Assembly (NCBI GenBank): GCA_937901915.1
Contig: CALGUD010000062.1
Location: forward strand, 1 to 39,725
Length of the DNA: 39,725 bases
Reading direction: 5' to 3'
Origin: an uncultured Flavobacteriaceae bacterium
GTDB lineage: Bacteria; Bacteroidota; Bacteroidia; Flavobacteriales; Flavobacteriaceae
Shown: positions 1 to 8,279 of the stretch, piece after piece
Position numbering within the stretch: position 1 is the stretch's first letter
How the letters are laid out: the number at the start of each line of letters is the position of its first letter
The notes under the pieces: generated by a model
Database searches by the model: none
Told to the model about the DNA's origin: nothing
Seen by the model: only the letters and a program-made list of their open reading frames with translations
Made by a program: the position numbers and the translations under genes

Positions 1-859
1 CGATCACCGCCGCGGCTTCGAAATAGACGCCGACCTCGCCCGAATGGTCACGGAAGCCCTCGGGGAAGATGCCCGGCGCCACCACCGCGATGGTGGAGAA
101 GACAAAGGCCGCCGTGACGCCCATGGCGATCAGGCTGAACATGTTGAGATTGCCGGTGACAACAGACCGGTAAGCCCGCTCAAAGAACATCCATGTGGCA
201 TAAAAAACAACGGGTATGGATAGTACAAACTGTACCCAGTTCCAATAATAAGGATCCATCCAGCTATGCAGGGGATTGCCGGGAATCATATCCGACATGG
301 CAATGATAAAAATGGGCAGGGTGAACGCCACGGCCACCTTAAATTTCTTTAACAGCTTTTTATACGTTTTTACTTCTGCACTATCATCTACCTCTTTTGG
401 CACCAGGTCCATACCGCAAATAGGGCAACTTCCAGGTTCATTCTTTTCAATCTCAGGATGCATGGGGCAAGTATACACTGTGTTTTTAACAGCAGAAGGT
501 TGTTCTACCAAGTCCATACCACATACGGGGCAATCTCCGGGTTTATTGTATGTTTTATCTCCCTCGCAATGCATGGGACAGTAATAAATTCCGTTTCCAT
601 TTACTTCAGCTTTTTTTGCATGATGTTTATGCTTTTTGGCATCTTCTTCATTGGAGTGAATATGATAGTTCCCTCCTGCTTTTGTAAGCCCCTCCTGAAG
701 TTCAGCAACCTGGAGGTGCTTACTCATTTCTATAACAGCTTCTCCTTTTTCCAGGTTTACTTCAGCATTGATTACACCTTCTGTATCATTTAATGCTTTT
801 TCAACATGAGACTTGCACCCCATGCAAGTCATTCCTGTAATTTTATATGTATGTTTCAT
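1..859 (-). CDS. Copper-type heavy-metal P-type ATPase, N-terminal part (runs off window)
   Basis: This is the first 286 residues of a metal-exporting P1B-type ATPase; the gene continues past position 1, so the phosphorylation and ATP-binding domains are not visible. In order it shows an HMA domain with the metal site GMTCMGC (Cys12, Cys15), a His-rich linker (residues about 66-82), two CPMH...CPxCGMDLV heavy-metal-binding modules (about 92-118 and 129-153), and membrane segments from about 174 on. The family pumps Cu(I) or related ions out of the cytoplasm across the inner membrane. The ATG at 859 is chosen because the same MKHTYK start opens the neighbouring chaperone gene. It lies downstream of that chaperone and an AraC-type regulator on the same strand, suggesting one operon. 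Base composition changes abruptly near residues 230-240: the last ~50 codons are G+C-rich, unlike everything else here, although the reading frame stays open. Confidence 0.88.
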   Translation of the reverse strand, partial: MKHTYKITGMTCMGCKSHVEKALNDTEGVINAEVNLEKGEAVIEMSKHLQVAELQEGLTKAGGNYHIHSNEEDAKKHKHHAKKAEVNGNGIYYCPMHCEGDKTYNKPGDCPVCGMDLVEQPSAVKNTVYTCPMHPEIEKNEPGSCPICGMDLVPKEVDDSAEVKTYKKLLKKFKVAVAFTLPIFIIAMSDMIPGNPLHSWMDPYYWNWVQFVLSIPVVFYATWMFFERAYRSVVTGNLNMFSLIAMGVTAAFVFSTIAVVAPGIFPEGFRDHSGEVGVYFEAAAVI

Positions 860-1099
860 TTTATTAAATTTATAATGTGGACACTTTTAAATGGAATGAA
901 TATGATAGTGACCTCCACCTTTTGCAAGCCCCTCCTGAAGTTCAGCAACCGGGAGATCCTTATTCATCTCTATAACAGCTTCTCCTTTTTCCAGATTTAC
1001 TTCAGCATTGATTACGCCTTCTGTTTCATTTAATGCTTTTTCAACCTGAGACCTACACCCCATGCAAGTCATCCCTGTAATTTTATATGTATGTTTCAT
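661..1099. repeat. Tandem direct duplication of the HMA-domain coding segment
   Basis: Positions 661-859 and 901-1099 align without gaps at an offset of 240 bases. By hand count 182 of 199 positions are identical, including the last 19. One copy encodes the first domain of the P-type ATPase and the other the free-standing chaperone. Many changes are at third codon positions, so both copies appear to be under selection. Confidence 0.9.
887..1099 (-). CDS. Small HMA-domain metal chaperone (CopZ-like)
   Basis: This 70-residue protein is a single heavy-metal-associated domain with the CxxC site GMTCMGC (Cys12, Cys15). Proteins of this type hand Cu(I) to P-type ATPases in the cytoplasm. It is almost identical to the N-terminal HMA domain of the ATPase just downstream and ends in a short His-containing tail (HYHIHSI) exactly where the ATPase continues into its His-rich linker. 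The ATG at 1099 is preferred over upstream in-frame codons because it matches the ATPase start and the HMA fold begins there. It sits 27 bases before the ATPase start and 67 bases after the regulator stop, so co-transcription is likely. Copper as the substrate is an inference from the family. Confidence 0.85.
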   Translation of the reverse strand: MKHTYKITGMTCMGCRSQVEKALNETEGVINAEVNLEKGEAVIEMNKDLPVAELQEGLAKGGGHYHIHSI

Positions 1100-1166
1100 A
1101 GATTTCATATTTAATACAAAATTAAAGCACATACAACTATCGCATTTTTAAAATTCCATTTAAAAC

Positions 1167-1730
1167 TTACAGAATTTTGTCAACAGCTTTACGATGAAAA
1201 TTATTTTTGGATTTAAATTCGGAAAGGCTTAACCTGGTTTCTTTTTTAAATTGTGCGGACAAATGACTTAAATTATTATACCCTAACGTATAAGCTATTT
1301 CAGAAAAATTGAGGGTATCTTCCTCTATAAGTTGTTTGACTTTTTCTATTTTAAGCTTAATAAAATATTTTTCTATGGTAATTCCGTTTAATCCTGAAAA
1401 CAGTTTACTCAGATAAGGATATTCTTTCGATAGTTTTTTTGATAAATAAGCAGATACATTTTCTTGGGTAAGTGTATTTTTATCAAGAAAATTTATAAGT
1501 TCGGTCTTTATAAGCTCGTTCAATATATCTTTTTCATTACCTAACAATTCAAAACCCAGTTCATCCAACGTGTGCTTCAGCTGTTGCTTTACAGGCTCTA
1601 TCTGCCCTGATAAAATCTCAATTCTTCCCAACTCTACCTTACCCACCATCAAATTAAGCTTTTCAAGCTCTCCTTTTACAACCATTTTACAACGGTCACA
1701 CACCATGTTTTTAATAAAAATTGTCTCCAT
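1167..1730 (-). CDS. AraC-family regulator with metal-binding-like N-terminus
   Basis: This 187-residue protein combines an N-terminal HMA-like segment (residues 1 to about 65, with CDRC at Cys11-Cys14) with a C-terminal AraC/XylS DNA-binding domain (about 90-180; the second helix-turn-helix is recognisable around FSEIAYTLGYNNLSHLSAQF). The likely role is to sense copper or another thiophilic metal and control the chaperone and ATPase genes that follow on the same strand. A GTG one codon upstream (1733) is also possible; the ATG at 1730 is the simpler choice. The protein is shorter than typical AraC regulators (about 290 residues) because a small metal-binding domain replaces the usual cupin-like sensor. 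That architecture is common beside copper genes in Bacteroidota, as far as I recall. Metal specificity cannot be read from the sequence. Confidence 0.8.
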   Translation of the reverse strand: METIFIKNMVCDRCKMVVKGELEKLNLMVGKVELGRIEILSGQIEPVKQQLKHTLDELGFELLGNEKDILNELIKTELINFLDKNTLTQENVSAYLSKKLSKEYPYLSKLFSGLNGITIEKYFIKLKIEKVKQLIEEDTLNFSEIAYTLGYNNLSHLSAQFKKETRLSLSEFKSKNNFHRKAVDKIL

Positions 1731-1796
1731 CACTGTTAAAGTTAATTAATATTTACTTTCAAACCCATTTATGCCGGATAGAAAATTAATTTTCAA

Positions 1797-1804
1797 TAAT
1801 TTTG
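1797..1804 (+). promoter_or_regulatory. Bacteroidota-type -7 element before the fRMsr gene
   Basis: TAATTTTG fits the Bacteroidota -7 consensus TAnnTTTG and lies 16 bases before the start codon at 1821, giving a very short leader. No good -33 TTTG is seen at the expected distance, so this rests on one box only. Confidence 0.45.
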
Positions 1805-1820
1805 TAAAAAACTATGTACT

Positions 1821-2276
1821 ATGCCTTTTGAAGAATTAAGACTGGGGGTAACGAATATTCTGTATGACAATGATATTACCGTTAATGAAAGACTGACTAA
1901 GGTTTGTGAATTATTACGTAAAAAAATTGATCATTATGACTGGGTTGGCTTTTATTTTAAAAATGCAGATAAGGACGAATTAAAACTTAAAGTTTTTGCC
2001 GGAGAACCTACCGAACATACTACCATTCCGTTTGGAAAAGGTATTTGCGGGCAAGCAGCCGTTTCAAACAAAAATTTTGTGATTCCGGATGTAAACGCTG
2101 AAAATAATTACCTTTCGTGTAACATTTATGTAAAAGCAGAAATTGTAATTCCTTTATTCCTAAAGGGAAAAAATATAGGATTACTTGATATAGATTCCCA
2201 TACACCTGATCCTTTTACCGAAGAAGACGAGCGTTTTCTTGAATTTGTAAACAAAAAAGTAGTCGAAATTCTTTAG
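1821..2276 (+). CDS. msrC: Free methionine-R-sulfoxide reductase (GAF domain)
   Basis: The 151-residue protein is a single GAF domain matching the free methionine-R-sulfoxide reductase family, which repairs oxidised free methionine in the cytoplasm. Visible signatures are DWVGFYF near residue 40, IPFGKGICGQAA around 69-80 and the C-terminal GLLDIDS near 120-126. Cys76 and Cys100 are 24 residues apart, which matches the spacing between the second Cys and the catalytic Cys (94 and 118) of the E. coli enzyme as I recall it. The third Cys of that enzyme, ten residues before the first of these, is His66 here, so a two-cysteine mechanism is inferred. It is divergent from the metal-resistance genes and carries its own -7 element. 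Confidence 0.88.
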   Translation: MPFEELRLGVTNILYDNDITVNERLTKVCELLRKKIDHYDWVGFYFKNADKDELKLKVFAGEPTEHTTIPFGKGICGQAAVSNKNFVIPDVNAENNYLSCNIYVKAEIVIPLFLKGKNIGLLDIDSHTPDPFTEEDERFLEFVNKKVVEIL

Positions 2277-2430
2277 CTTTTCTACTCACCCGATTCCAAT
2301 ATTACTTTTGAATCCTGTTAATAACCAGGTGATTTTCTAATATTTATACGTGCATAATAATTATTCATAAATTTATAAACTACGTAACAAAATAACGTAT
2401 ATTCCATATCATCTATTAATATAAAAAAAT

Positions 2431-2438
2431 TACTTTTG
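2431..2438 (+). promoter_or_regulatory. -7 element upstream of purH
   Basis: TACTTTTG matches the Bacteroidota TAnnTTTG box and stands 24 bases before the purH start, in an A+T-rich 186-base gap. A -33 TTTG at the usual spacing is not evident. No purine riboswitch-like fold was recognised in the gap. Confidence 0.5.
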
Positions 2439-2462
2439 CACTCACAGATAATTTAACATATA

Positions 2463-3995
2463 ATGAGTAGCACAAAAACAGCAAAATCAGCTTTAATATC
2501 CGTATTCAGTAAGGAAGGTTTAGAACCCATAGTAAAAAAATTGAATGAATTAGATGTAACGATTTATTCAACAGGCGGGACAGAAAAATTTATTAAGGAG
2601 TTGGGTATTGAAGTTATTCCGGTTGAAGATGTAACCAGTTATCCCTCAATTTTGGGTGGACGGGTAAAAACGCTACACCCTAAAGTTTTTGGTGGTATTT
2701 TAAACAGGCAGGATAATGAAAGTGATATTGCCGAATTACAACAATTTGAAATCCCTCAATTGGATATTGTTATTGTTGATTTATACCCGTTTGAAAAAAC
2801 TGTTGCCAGCAGTGCTTCTGAACAGGATATTATTGAAAAAATAGATATCGGCGGAATTTCATTAATCAGGGCAGCCGCAAAAAACTTTAAAGATGTAATA
2901 TGTGTGGCTTCCATGGAAGACTATAGTGATTTTTTAACTATTATTTCTGATGGGAACGGAAAAACTACTTTAGAACAACGAAAATTATTTGCGGCAAAAG
3001 CGTTTAATGTTTCTTCACATTATGATACTGCCATTTTTAATTACTTTAACAAGAATAACAACATTGAAGTTTTAAAGGTTAGCGAAACAAAAGGGCAAAC
3101 ACTTCGATATGGTGAAAATCCGCATCAAAAAGGATACTTTTTTGGAGATTTAGATGCTATTTTTAATAAACTCCATGGAAAAGAATTATCATATAACAAT
3201 CTTTTAGATGTAGATGCTGCCGTAAACCTTATGTCAGAATTTATTAATGACAATCCCACCTTTGCAGTTTTAAAGCATAATAATGCATGTGGCGTTGCTA
3301 CAAGAAGTACAATAAAGCAAGCGTATATTGATGCTCTTGCGGGGGATCCGGTATCGGCTTTTGGCGGAGTCCTGATTTCAAATACCGAAATTGACAAGGA
3401 AACAGCAGAAGAAATCCATACTTTATTTTGTGAAGTAGTTATCGCGCCATCTTATACAATTGAAGCTTTAGAAATATTAAAAGGTAAAAAAAACAGGATT
3501 ATACTTGCCCAAAACAAGGTTTCCTTGCCCAAAACAAACATAAGGACCTGCCTGAATGGCGTTTTGGTACAGGAAAAAGATTTGAAGACTGATACGGCTG
3601 ACGATTTAACAAACGTTACAACTACCAAACCTTCTCAAAATGAAATAGATGACCTGTTGTTTGCGTCTAAAATCTGTAAACATACCAAATCGAACACTAT
3701 TGTTCTTGCAAAAAACAAACAACTTTGTGCCAGTGGTACCGGCCAGACAAGCAGAGTTGATGCATTAACACATTCTATTGAAAAAGCCAGATCATTTCAT
3801 TTTGACCTGGCAGGGGCAGTAATGGCCAGCGACGCATTTTTTCCTTTTCCTGATTGCGTAGAAATAGCCGGAAAAGCAGGTATAAAATCTGTGATTCAAC
3901 CGGGCGGATCAATTAAGGATCAGTTAAGTATCGATTATTGTAATGAAAATAATATTTCTATGGTATTTACCGGAACTCGCCATTTTAAGCATTAA
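2463..3995 (+). CDS. purH: Bifunctional AICAR formyltransferase / IMP cyclohydrolase
   Basis: PurH (510 residues, the normal length) carries out the last two steps of purine synthesis: it formylates AICAR with 10-formyl-tetrahydrofolate and closes the ring to IMP in the cytoplasm. The N-terminal MGS-like cyclohydrolase domain starts with ALISVFSKEGL and STGGT near residue 37; the C-terminal transformylase domain includes the Lys-His catalytic pair in VLKHNNACGVA (Lys271, His272) and the late PGGSIKDQ motif. The reading frame is intact. It has a separate -7 element and is followed after 57 bases by mreB, which has its own candidate promoter, so it is probably transcribed alone or reads partly into the mre operon. 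Confidence 0.97.
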   Translation: MSSTKTAKSALISVFSKEGLEPIVKKLNELDVTIYSTGGTEKFIKELGIEVIPVEDVTSYPSILGGRVKTLHPKVFGGILNRQDNESDIAELQQFEIPQLDIVIVDLYPFEKTVASSASEQDIIEKIDIGGISLIRAAAKNFKDVICVASMEDYSDFLTIISDGNGKTTLEQRKLFAAKAFNVSSHYDTAIFNYFNKNNNIEVLKVSETKGQTLRYGENPHQKGYFFGDLDAIFNKLHGKELSYNNLLDVDAAVNLMSEFINDNPTFAVLKHNNACGVATRSTIKQAYIDALAGDPVSAFGGVLISNTEIDKETAEEIHTLFCEVVIAPSYTIEALEILKGKKNRIILAQNKVSLPKTNIRTCLNGVLVQEKDLKTDTADDLTNVTTTKPSQNEIDDLLFASKICKHTKSNTIVLAKNKQLCASGTGQTSRVDALTHSIEKARSFHFDLAGAVMASDAFFPFPDCVEIAGKAGIKSVIQPGGSIKDQLSIDYCNENNISMVFTGTRHFKH

Positions 3996-4001
3996 TTTTA
4001 T

Positions 4002-4009
4002 TATTTTTG
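4002..4009 (+). promoter_or_regulatory. -7 element upstream of mreB
   Basis: TATTTTTG fits TAnnTTTG and lies 43 bases before the mreB start in the 57-base gap after purH. It could drive the whole mreB-rodA operon. The -33 partner is not clear, so confidence is moderate. Confidence 0.42.
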
Positions 4010-4052
4010 AATAGATTACTATATTATAACCAAATAAATACCTAAATACTCC

Positions 4053-5081
4053 ATGGGATTCTTTGACTTCTTAACCGAGGAAATTGCGATAGATCTTGGT
4101 ACCGCAAATACCCTAATAATACACAACGACAAAGTTGTTGTAGACAGCCCTTCTATAGTTGCCAGAGACCGAATTACCGGAAAAATAATTGCTGTTGGGA
4201 AAGAAGCGAATATGATGCAGGGTAAAACCCACGAAAATATTAAAACCATCCGTCCTTTAAAAGACGGGGTTATTGCCGATTTTGATGCTTCTGAGAAAAT
4301 GATCAACATGTTCATTAAAGGTATTCCTGCCCTTAAGAACAGGTTTTTTCAACCGGCTTTAAGAATGGTTATTTGTATTCCCTCGGGAATTACAGAAGTT
4401 GAAATGCGTGCGGTAAAGGAATCAGCCGAACGTGTAAACGGAAAAGAAGTATATTTAATTCACGAACCCATGGCCGCTGCTATTGGTATCGGCCTAGACA
4501 TAATGCAGCCGAAAGGGAATATGATCGTTGATATAGGGGGTGGTACAACCGAAATTGCAGTAATTGCCCTCGGAGGTATTGTTTGCGATAAGTCTGTAAA
4601 GATAGCGGGGGACGTATTTACCAACGATATTATTTATTATATGCGAACACAACATAACTTATATGTTGGTGAAAGCTCAGCAGAGAATATTAAAATATCC
4701 ATCGGATCTGCAACCGAAGACCTGGAAATAGCACCGGAAGATATGAGTGTCCAGGGAAGGGACTTGTTAACGGGTAAACCTAAACAGGTACAAATTTCAT
4801 TCAGGGAAGTCGCAAAAGCCCTTGACAAGTCTATATTACGTATAGAAGATGCCGTTATGGAAACCTTATCACAAACCCCTCCTGAACTTGCAGCAGACAT
4901 TTACAACACAGGAATTTATCTTGCTGGCGGCGGATCAATGTTAAGAGGTTTGGACAAAAGATTATCACAAAAAACGGATCTTCCCGTTTATATAGCAGAA
5001 GACCCTTTAAGGGCTGTTGTAAGAGGTACAGGAATCGCCCTGAAAAACCTTGAGAAGTATAAGCCCATTTTAATAAAATAA
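4053..5081 (+). CDS. mreB: Rod-shape-determining actin homologue MreB
   Basis: MreB (342 residues, standard length) polymerises under the inner membrane and directs lateral peptidoglycan synthesis. The actin-fold nucleotide-binding motifs are plain: the phosphate-1 loop IAIDLGTANTLI near residue 12, the phosphate-2 loop DIGGGTTEIAVI near 160 and the adenosine motif YLAGGGSMLRG near 290. It is the first gene of a five-gene operon with mreC starting ten bases after its stop. The operon context, with both membrane partners and the PBP2/RodA synthase, confirms the role and predicts a rod-shaped or filamentous cell. Confidence 0.98.
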   Translation: MGFFDFLTEEIAIDLGTANTLIIHNDKVVVDSPSIVARDRITGKIIAVGKEANMMQGKTHENIKTIRPLKDGVIADFDASEKMINMFIKGIPALKNRFFQPALRMVICIPSGITEVEMRAVKESAERVNGKEVYLIHEPMAAAIGIGLDIMQPKGNMIVDIGGGTTEIAVIALGGIVCDKSVKIAGDVFTNDIIYYMRTQHNLYVGESSAENIKISIGSATEDLEIAPEDMSVQGRDLLTGKPKQVQISFREVAKALDKSILRIEDAVMETLSQTPPELAADIYNTGIYLAGGGSMLRGLDKRLSQKTDLPVYIAEDPLRAVVRGTGIALKNLEKYKPILIK

Positions 5082-5090
5082 GAACAGTGA

Positions 5091-5912
5091 ATGCAGCAAA
5101 TAATTAATTTTTTAATTAGAGAGAAAAACTTTATACTCTTTCTGCTGCTTTTATCTTTCTCTATTTTTCTTACAGTTCAGTCAAATTCTTATCATAAAAC
5201 AAAATATATAAATTCTGCAAACTGGATAAGTGGCGGGATTTATAAAAAGACAAATGCTATATCAGAATATTTTCATTTAAAGAGTTACAACGACCAGTTA
5301 ATAAATGAAAATCAACGATTACGTACCCTTGTTTTTAATAGTGATTTATCAGAAAAAGACTCAATTATCGCAGATAGTTCACTTATTGAAAAATATAAAT
5401 TTTATAGGGCTACCATAATAAAAAACAGTTTTAGCAAACCAAAAAATTACCTGACCTTAGATAAAGGAACTAAAGATAGCATTGCCCAGGATATGGGAGT
5501 AATAAGTGCGGGAGGTATAGTTGGCATTATTGAAAACACTTCCAATAATTTTTCGAGCGCCCAGTCCATTCTCAATACTTTATCAAAAATAAATGCAAAA
5601 TTTAAAAAAACTGATCACTTTGGAACATTAGTCTGGGATGGTAAAAATCCGAATATTGTACAGCTTATAGATGTGCCGGGAATTGCCCCGGTAAAGGTTG
5701 GCGACACCATAGTAACCGGAGGTATGTCTACCATATTCCCGAAAGATATATTAATTGGAAAAGTACAAGGTTTTGAATTGGATAATTCCGGGAATTACTA
5801 TACTTTACAAGTAAAATTATTTAATGACATGACCAATATTAATCATGTATTTATAATTGAGAATGCCGATAGAGAAGAAATCCTTGAACTAGAAAATTCA
5901 ATCAATGAATAA
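5091..5912 (+). CDS. mreC: Rod-shape-determining protein MreC
   Basis: MreC (273 residues) is an inner-membrane anchored periplasmic scaffold that activates PBP2. It has one membrane segment at about residues 13-30, a helical, coiled-coil-like stretch around 60-95, and the paired beta-domains of the family, with motifs such as GVISAGGIVGII and the later DTIVTGGMSTIFP. It is translated in the same transcript as mreB and overlaps the start of mreD by eight bases, which suggests translational coupling. Confidence 0.95.
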   Translation: MQQIINFLIREKNFILFLLLLSFSIFLTVQSNSYHKTKYINSANWISGGIYKKTNAISEYFHLKSYNDQLINENQRLRTLVFNSDLSEKDSIIADSSLIEKYKFYRATIIKNSFSKPKNYLTLDKGTKDSIAQDMGVISAGGIVGIIENTSNNFSSAQSILNTLSKINAKFKKTDHFGTLVWDGKNPNIVQLIDVPGIAPVKVGDTIVTGGMSTIFPKDILIGKVQGFELDNSGNYYTLQVKLFNDMTNINHVFIIENADREEILELENSINE

Positions 5913-6417
5913 TTTTGCTTTTCGAAATACCCTTCTTTTTTTTATCCTGATCATTGTCCAGGTTACATTATTTAACAACATTGATTTTCTGGGGTACATA
6001 AACCCTTATATATATATATTATTCATTGCATATTTTCCTGTAAAAAAAGACAACAGGCCTTTGTTTATCTTTTTATCATTCTTAATTGGATTGTGTATTG
6101 ATTTTTTCGCTGATAGCGGAGGTGTAAACGCCGCTGCAAGTTTAACAATAGCGTACATAAGGCCATTATTCTTACGTTCAACATTTGGTAACGCCTATGA
6201 CTATCAAACCCTTAAGGTGTCACAAACCCCTTTTGCACAACAAACAGTTTATCTTGCCTTCTTGATCCTAATACATCACTTAATTCTTTTTTCTTTAGAG
6301 ATTTTTAGTTATGTTCATATACTTTTAATTCTCAAAAAAACGTTATCTTCAGGGATATTTACCCTTGTTTTAAGTTTACTGCTGGTATCTCTGTTTAACA
6401 CCAAAAAAAATAAATGA
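5905..6417 (+). CDS. mreD: Rod-shape-determining membrane protein MreD
   Basis: MreD (170 residues) is a small integral inner-membrane protein of the elongation complex. Almost the whole sequence is hydrophobic, giving about five or six membrane segments; the family-typical acidic patch is visible in GLCIDFFADSGG near residue 62. Identification rests on length, hydrophobicity and its fixed place between mreC and the PBP2 gene. Its start overlaps the end of mreC, and its stop overlaps the next start in ATGA, so expression is coupled in both directions. Confidence 0.92.
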   Translation: MNNFAFRNTLLFFILIIVQVTLFNNIDFLGYINPYIYILFIAYFPVKKDNRPLFIFLSFLIGLCIDFFADSGGVNAAASLTIAYIRPLFLRSTFGNAYDYQTLKVSQTPFAQQTVYLAFLILIHHLILFSLEIFSYVHILLILKKTLSSGIFTLVLSLLLVSLFNTKKNK

Positions 6418-8279
6418 GAAAACTACTGTTGGCATCAATTATTGTAATTACCTCCTTAATTTATATAGGGAGGCTATCTTATTTACAATTAATTGACAGT
6501 AGTTCTAAAAATCCACTTGATGACACCGCTATAAAAGCCGTCTATGATTATCCTGAAAGGGGACACATTTTAGACAGGAATGGAAAATTAATTGTAACAA
6601 ATCAATCATCATATGATGTAATGGTTATTCCCCGGGAAGTTAAACCTCTGGATACATTGGAGTTTTGTGATTTACTGAATATCTCAAAAGATGATTTTAT
6701 CAGGCGGTATACAAAGGCAAAGATATATTCCCCAAGGTTGCCCTCTGTTTTTGTCCCCCAATTATCTAAAGCAGAATATGCGCTTCTCCAGGAGAAAATG
6801 AGAAAATATGAAGGGTTTTATATTCAAAAACGCTCCCTTCGGCATTATGAAGAACATGTAGCTGCTAATGTTTTAGGATACATTAGTGAGGTAAACGACT
6901 GGGACTTAAAAACCTATCCCGGTTATCAATCCGGTGAACTTATTGGGCGGCAAGGTATTGAAGAGAAGTATGAGGAAATTTTAAGGGGCAGAAAAGGTGT
7001 CAAATTTATACAAAAAGACAGGTTTAACAGGGAGATTGGCTCTTATAAAGATGGCGTTTACGATACCCTTCCCATTCCCGGAAAAGACATAGAGCTAACC
7101 ATTGATGTCGATCTACAGTCATATGGAGAAAAATTAATGAAAAACAAAAGGGGTGGCATTGTGGCGTTAGAACCAAATACCGGAGAAATCCTTGCATTGG
7201 TTTCTGCTCCAACTTTTGATCCGGCTCTCTTAGTTGGACGCAAACGTTCGGAAAATTATACAAAATTACATTACGATACAATTTCACAACCACTTATGGA
7301 CCGGGGGTTACTCGCTTTATATCCTCCCGGATCTCCCTTTAAAGCTTTGAATGCCTTAGTTGCATTACAGGAAGGAGTCGTAGACCCAAAAATGAGTTAC
7401 CGATGTTCCGGTGCATACTATTATGGCTCCAGGGGACGCAAAATGGCTTGTCACTGCGGAGGGGGTATCAGAAATTTAAACAATGGTATTTACAAATCAT
7501 GCAATACATATTTTGCAACTGTATATCGAAATACCATTGAAAAATATCCTACCTCAAAACAAGGGATGGATGTCTGGTCTAACCATATTAAAAGTTTTGG
7601 ACTAGGTGATTACCTGGGATATGACCTTCCTGTAGGAAAAGCCGGCAAAATACCTTCGTCGGATACTTATGATAAAGTCTATGGAGAAAAAAGGTGGTTT
7701 GCCACAGCTACTCTTTCAAATGCAATTGGTCAGGGAGAAGTATTAACAACCCCCATTCAATTAGCTAATATTACTTCCATTATAGCCAACAGGGGATTTT
7801 ACTACACTCCTCACGTTCTTAAAACAATCAATGGCTCAGCTATTAAAGATGAAAAGTTTACAAAAAAAAAATACACTACCATTGACGCGGAACATTTTGA
7901 GCCTGTAGTTGAAGCCATGTTTGACGTATACAATAAAGGGACAGCCCGGGCGATAAGTATTAAAGATATAGACATTGCCGGCAAAACAGGAACTGCCGAA
8001 AATTTTACAAAAATAGATGGCAAAAGAGTTCAGCTAACTGACCACTCTATATTTGTAGCCTTTGCCCCGGTTGATAATCCAAAAATTGCCATTGCAGTAT
8101 TTGTTGAAAATGGTTATTGGGGAGGCCGGTGGGCAGGTAGGATTGCAGGCCTTATTATAGAAAAATATATTAAAGGCGAAATAACCGAAAAAGCGATGGA
8201 AAATTTTGTGCTTAATGGTAGCCTGGAGGAAGAATATGCCAAGCCTTTAAGCGGAAAACCTTTTAGGATTAATGAATAA
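6414..8279 (+). CDS. mrdA: Penicillin-binding protein 2 (elongation transpeptidase)
   Basis: PBP2 (621 residues) cross-links peptidoglycan during cell elongation and works with RodA. It has an N-terminal membrane anchor (about residues 4-25), a PBP dimer domain (about 45-210) containing ERGHILDRNG, and a transpeptidase domain with all three active-site motifs: Ser307-Pro-Phe-Lys310, Ser362-Cys-Asn364 and Lys524-Thr-Gly526. A cluster of cysteines (CxC at 346-348, plus Cys331 and Cys363) lies between the first two motifs. The start overlaps the mreD stop as ATGA, and the end overlaps the rodA start by eight bases. Confidence 0.96.
   Translation: MRKLLLASIIVITSLIYIGRLSYLQLIDSSSKNPLDDTAIKAVYDYPERGHILDRNGKLIVTNQSSYDVMVIPREVKPLDTLEFCDLLNISKDDFIRRYTKAKIYSPRLPSVFVPQLSKAEYALLQEKMRKYEGFYIQKRSLRHYEEHVAANVLGYISEVNDWDLKTYPGYQSGELIGRQGIEEKYEEILRGRKGVKFIQKDRFNREIGSYKDGVYDTLPIPGKDIELTIDVDLQSYGEKLMKNKRGGIVALEPNTGEILALVSAPTFDPALLVGRKRSENYTKLHYDTISQPLMDRGLLALYPPGSPFKALNALVALQEGVVDPKMSYRCSGAYYYGSRGRKMACHCGGGIRNLNNGIYKSCNTYFATVYRNTIEKYPTSKQGMDVWSNHIKSFGLGDYLGYDLPVGKAGKIPSSDTYDKVYGEKRWFATATLSNAIGQGEVLTTPIQLANITSIIANRGFYYTPHVLKTINGSAIKDEKFTKKKYTTIDAEHFEPVVEAMFDVYNKGTARAISIKDIDIAGKTGTAENFTKIDGKRVQLTDHSIFVAFAPVDNPKIAIAVFVENGYWGGRWAGRIAGLIIEKYIKGEITEKAMENFVLNGSLEEEYAKPLSGKPFRINE

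Noticed and set aside
276..584. Plus-strand frames over the ATPase and chaperone genes (276-584, 458-793, 806-1033)
   Set aside because: They are antisense to a clear metal-binding protein; the repeated peptide pieces only mirror the duplicated metal modules.
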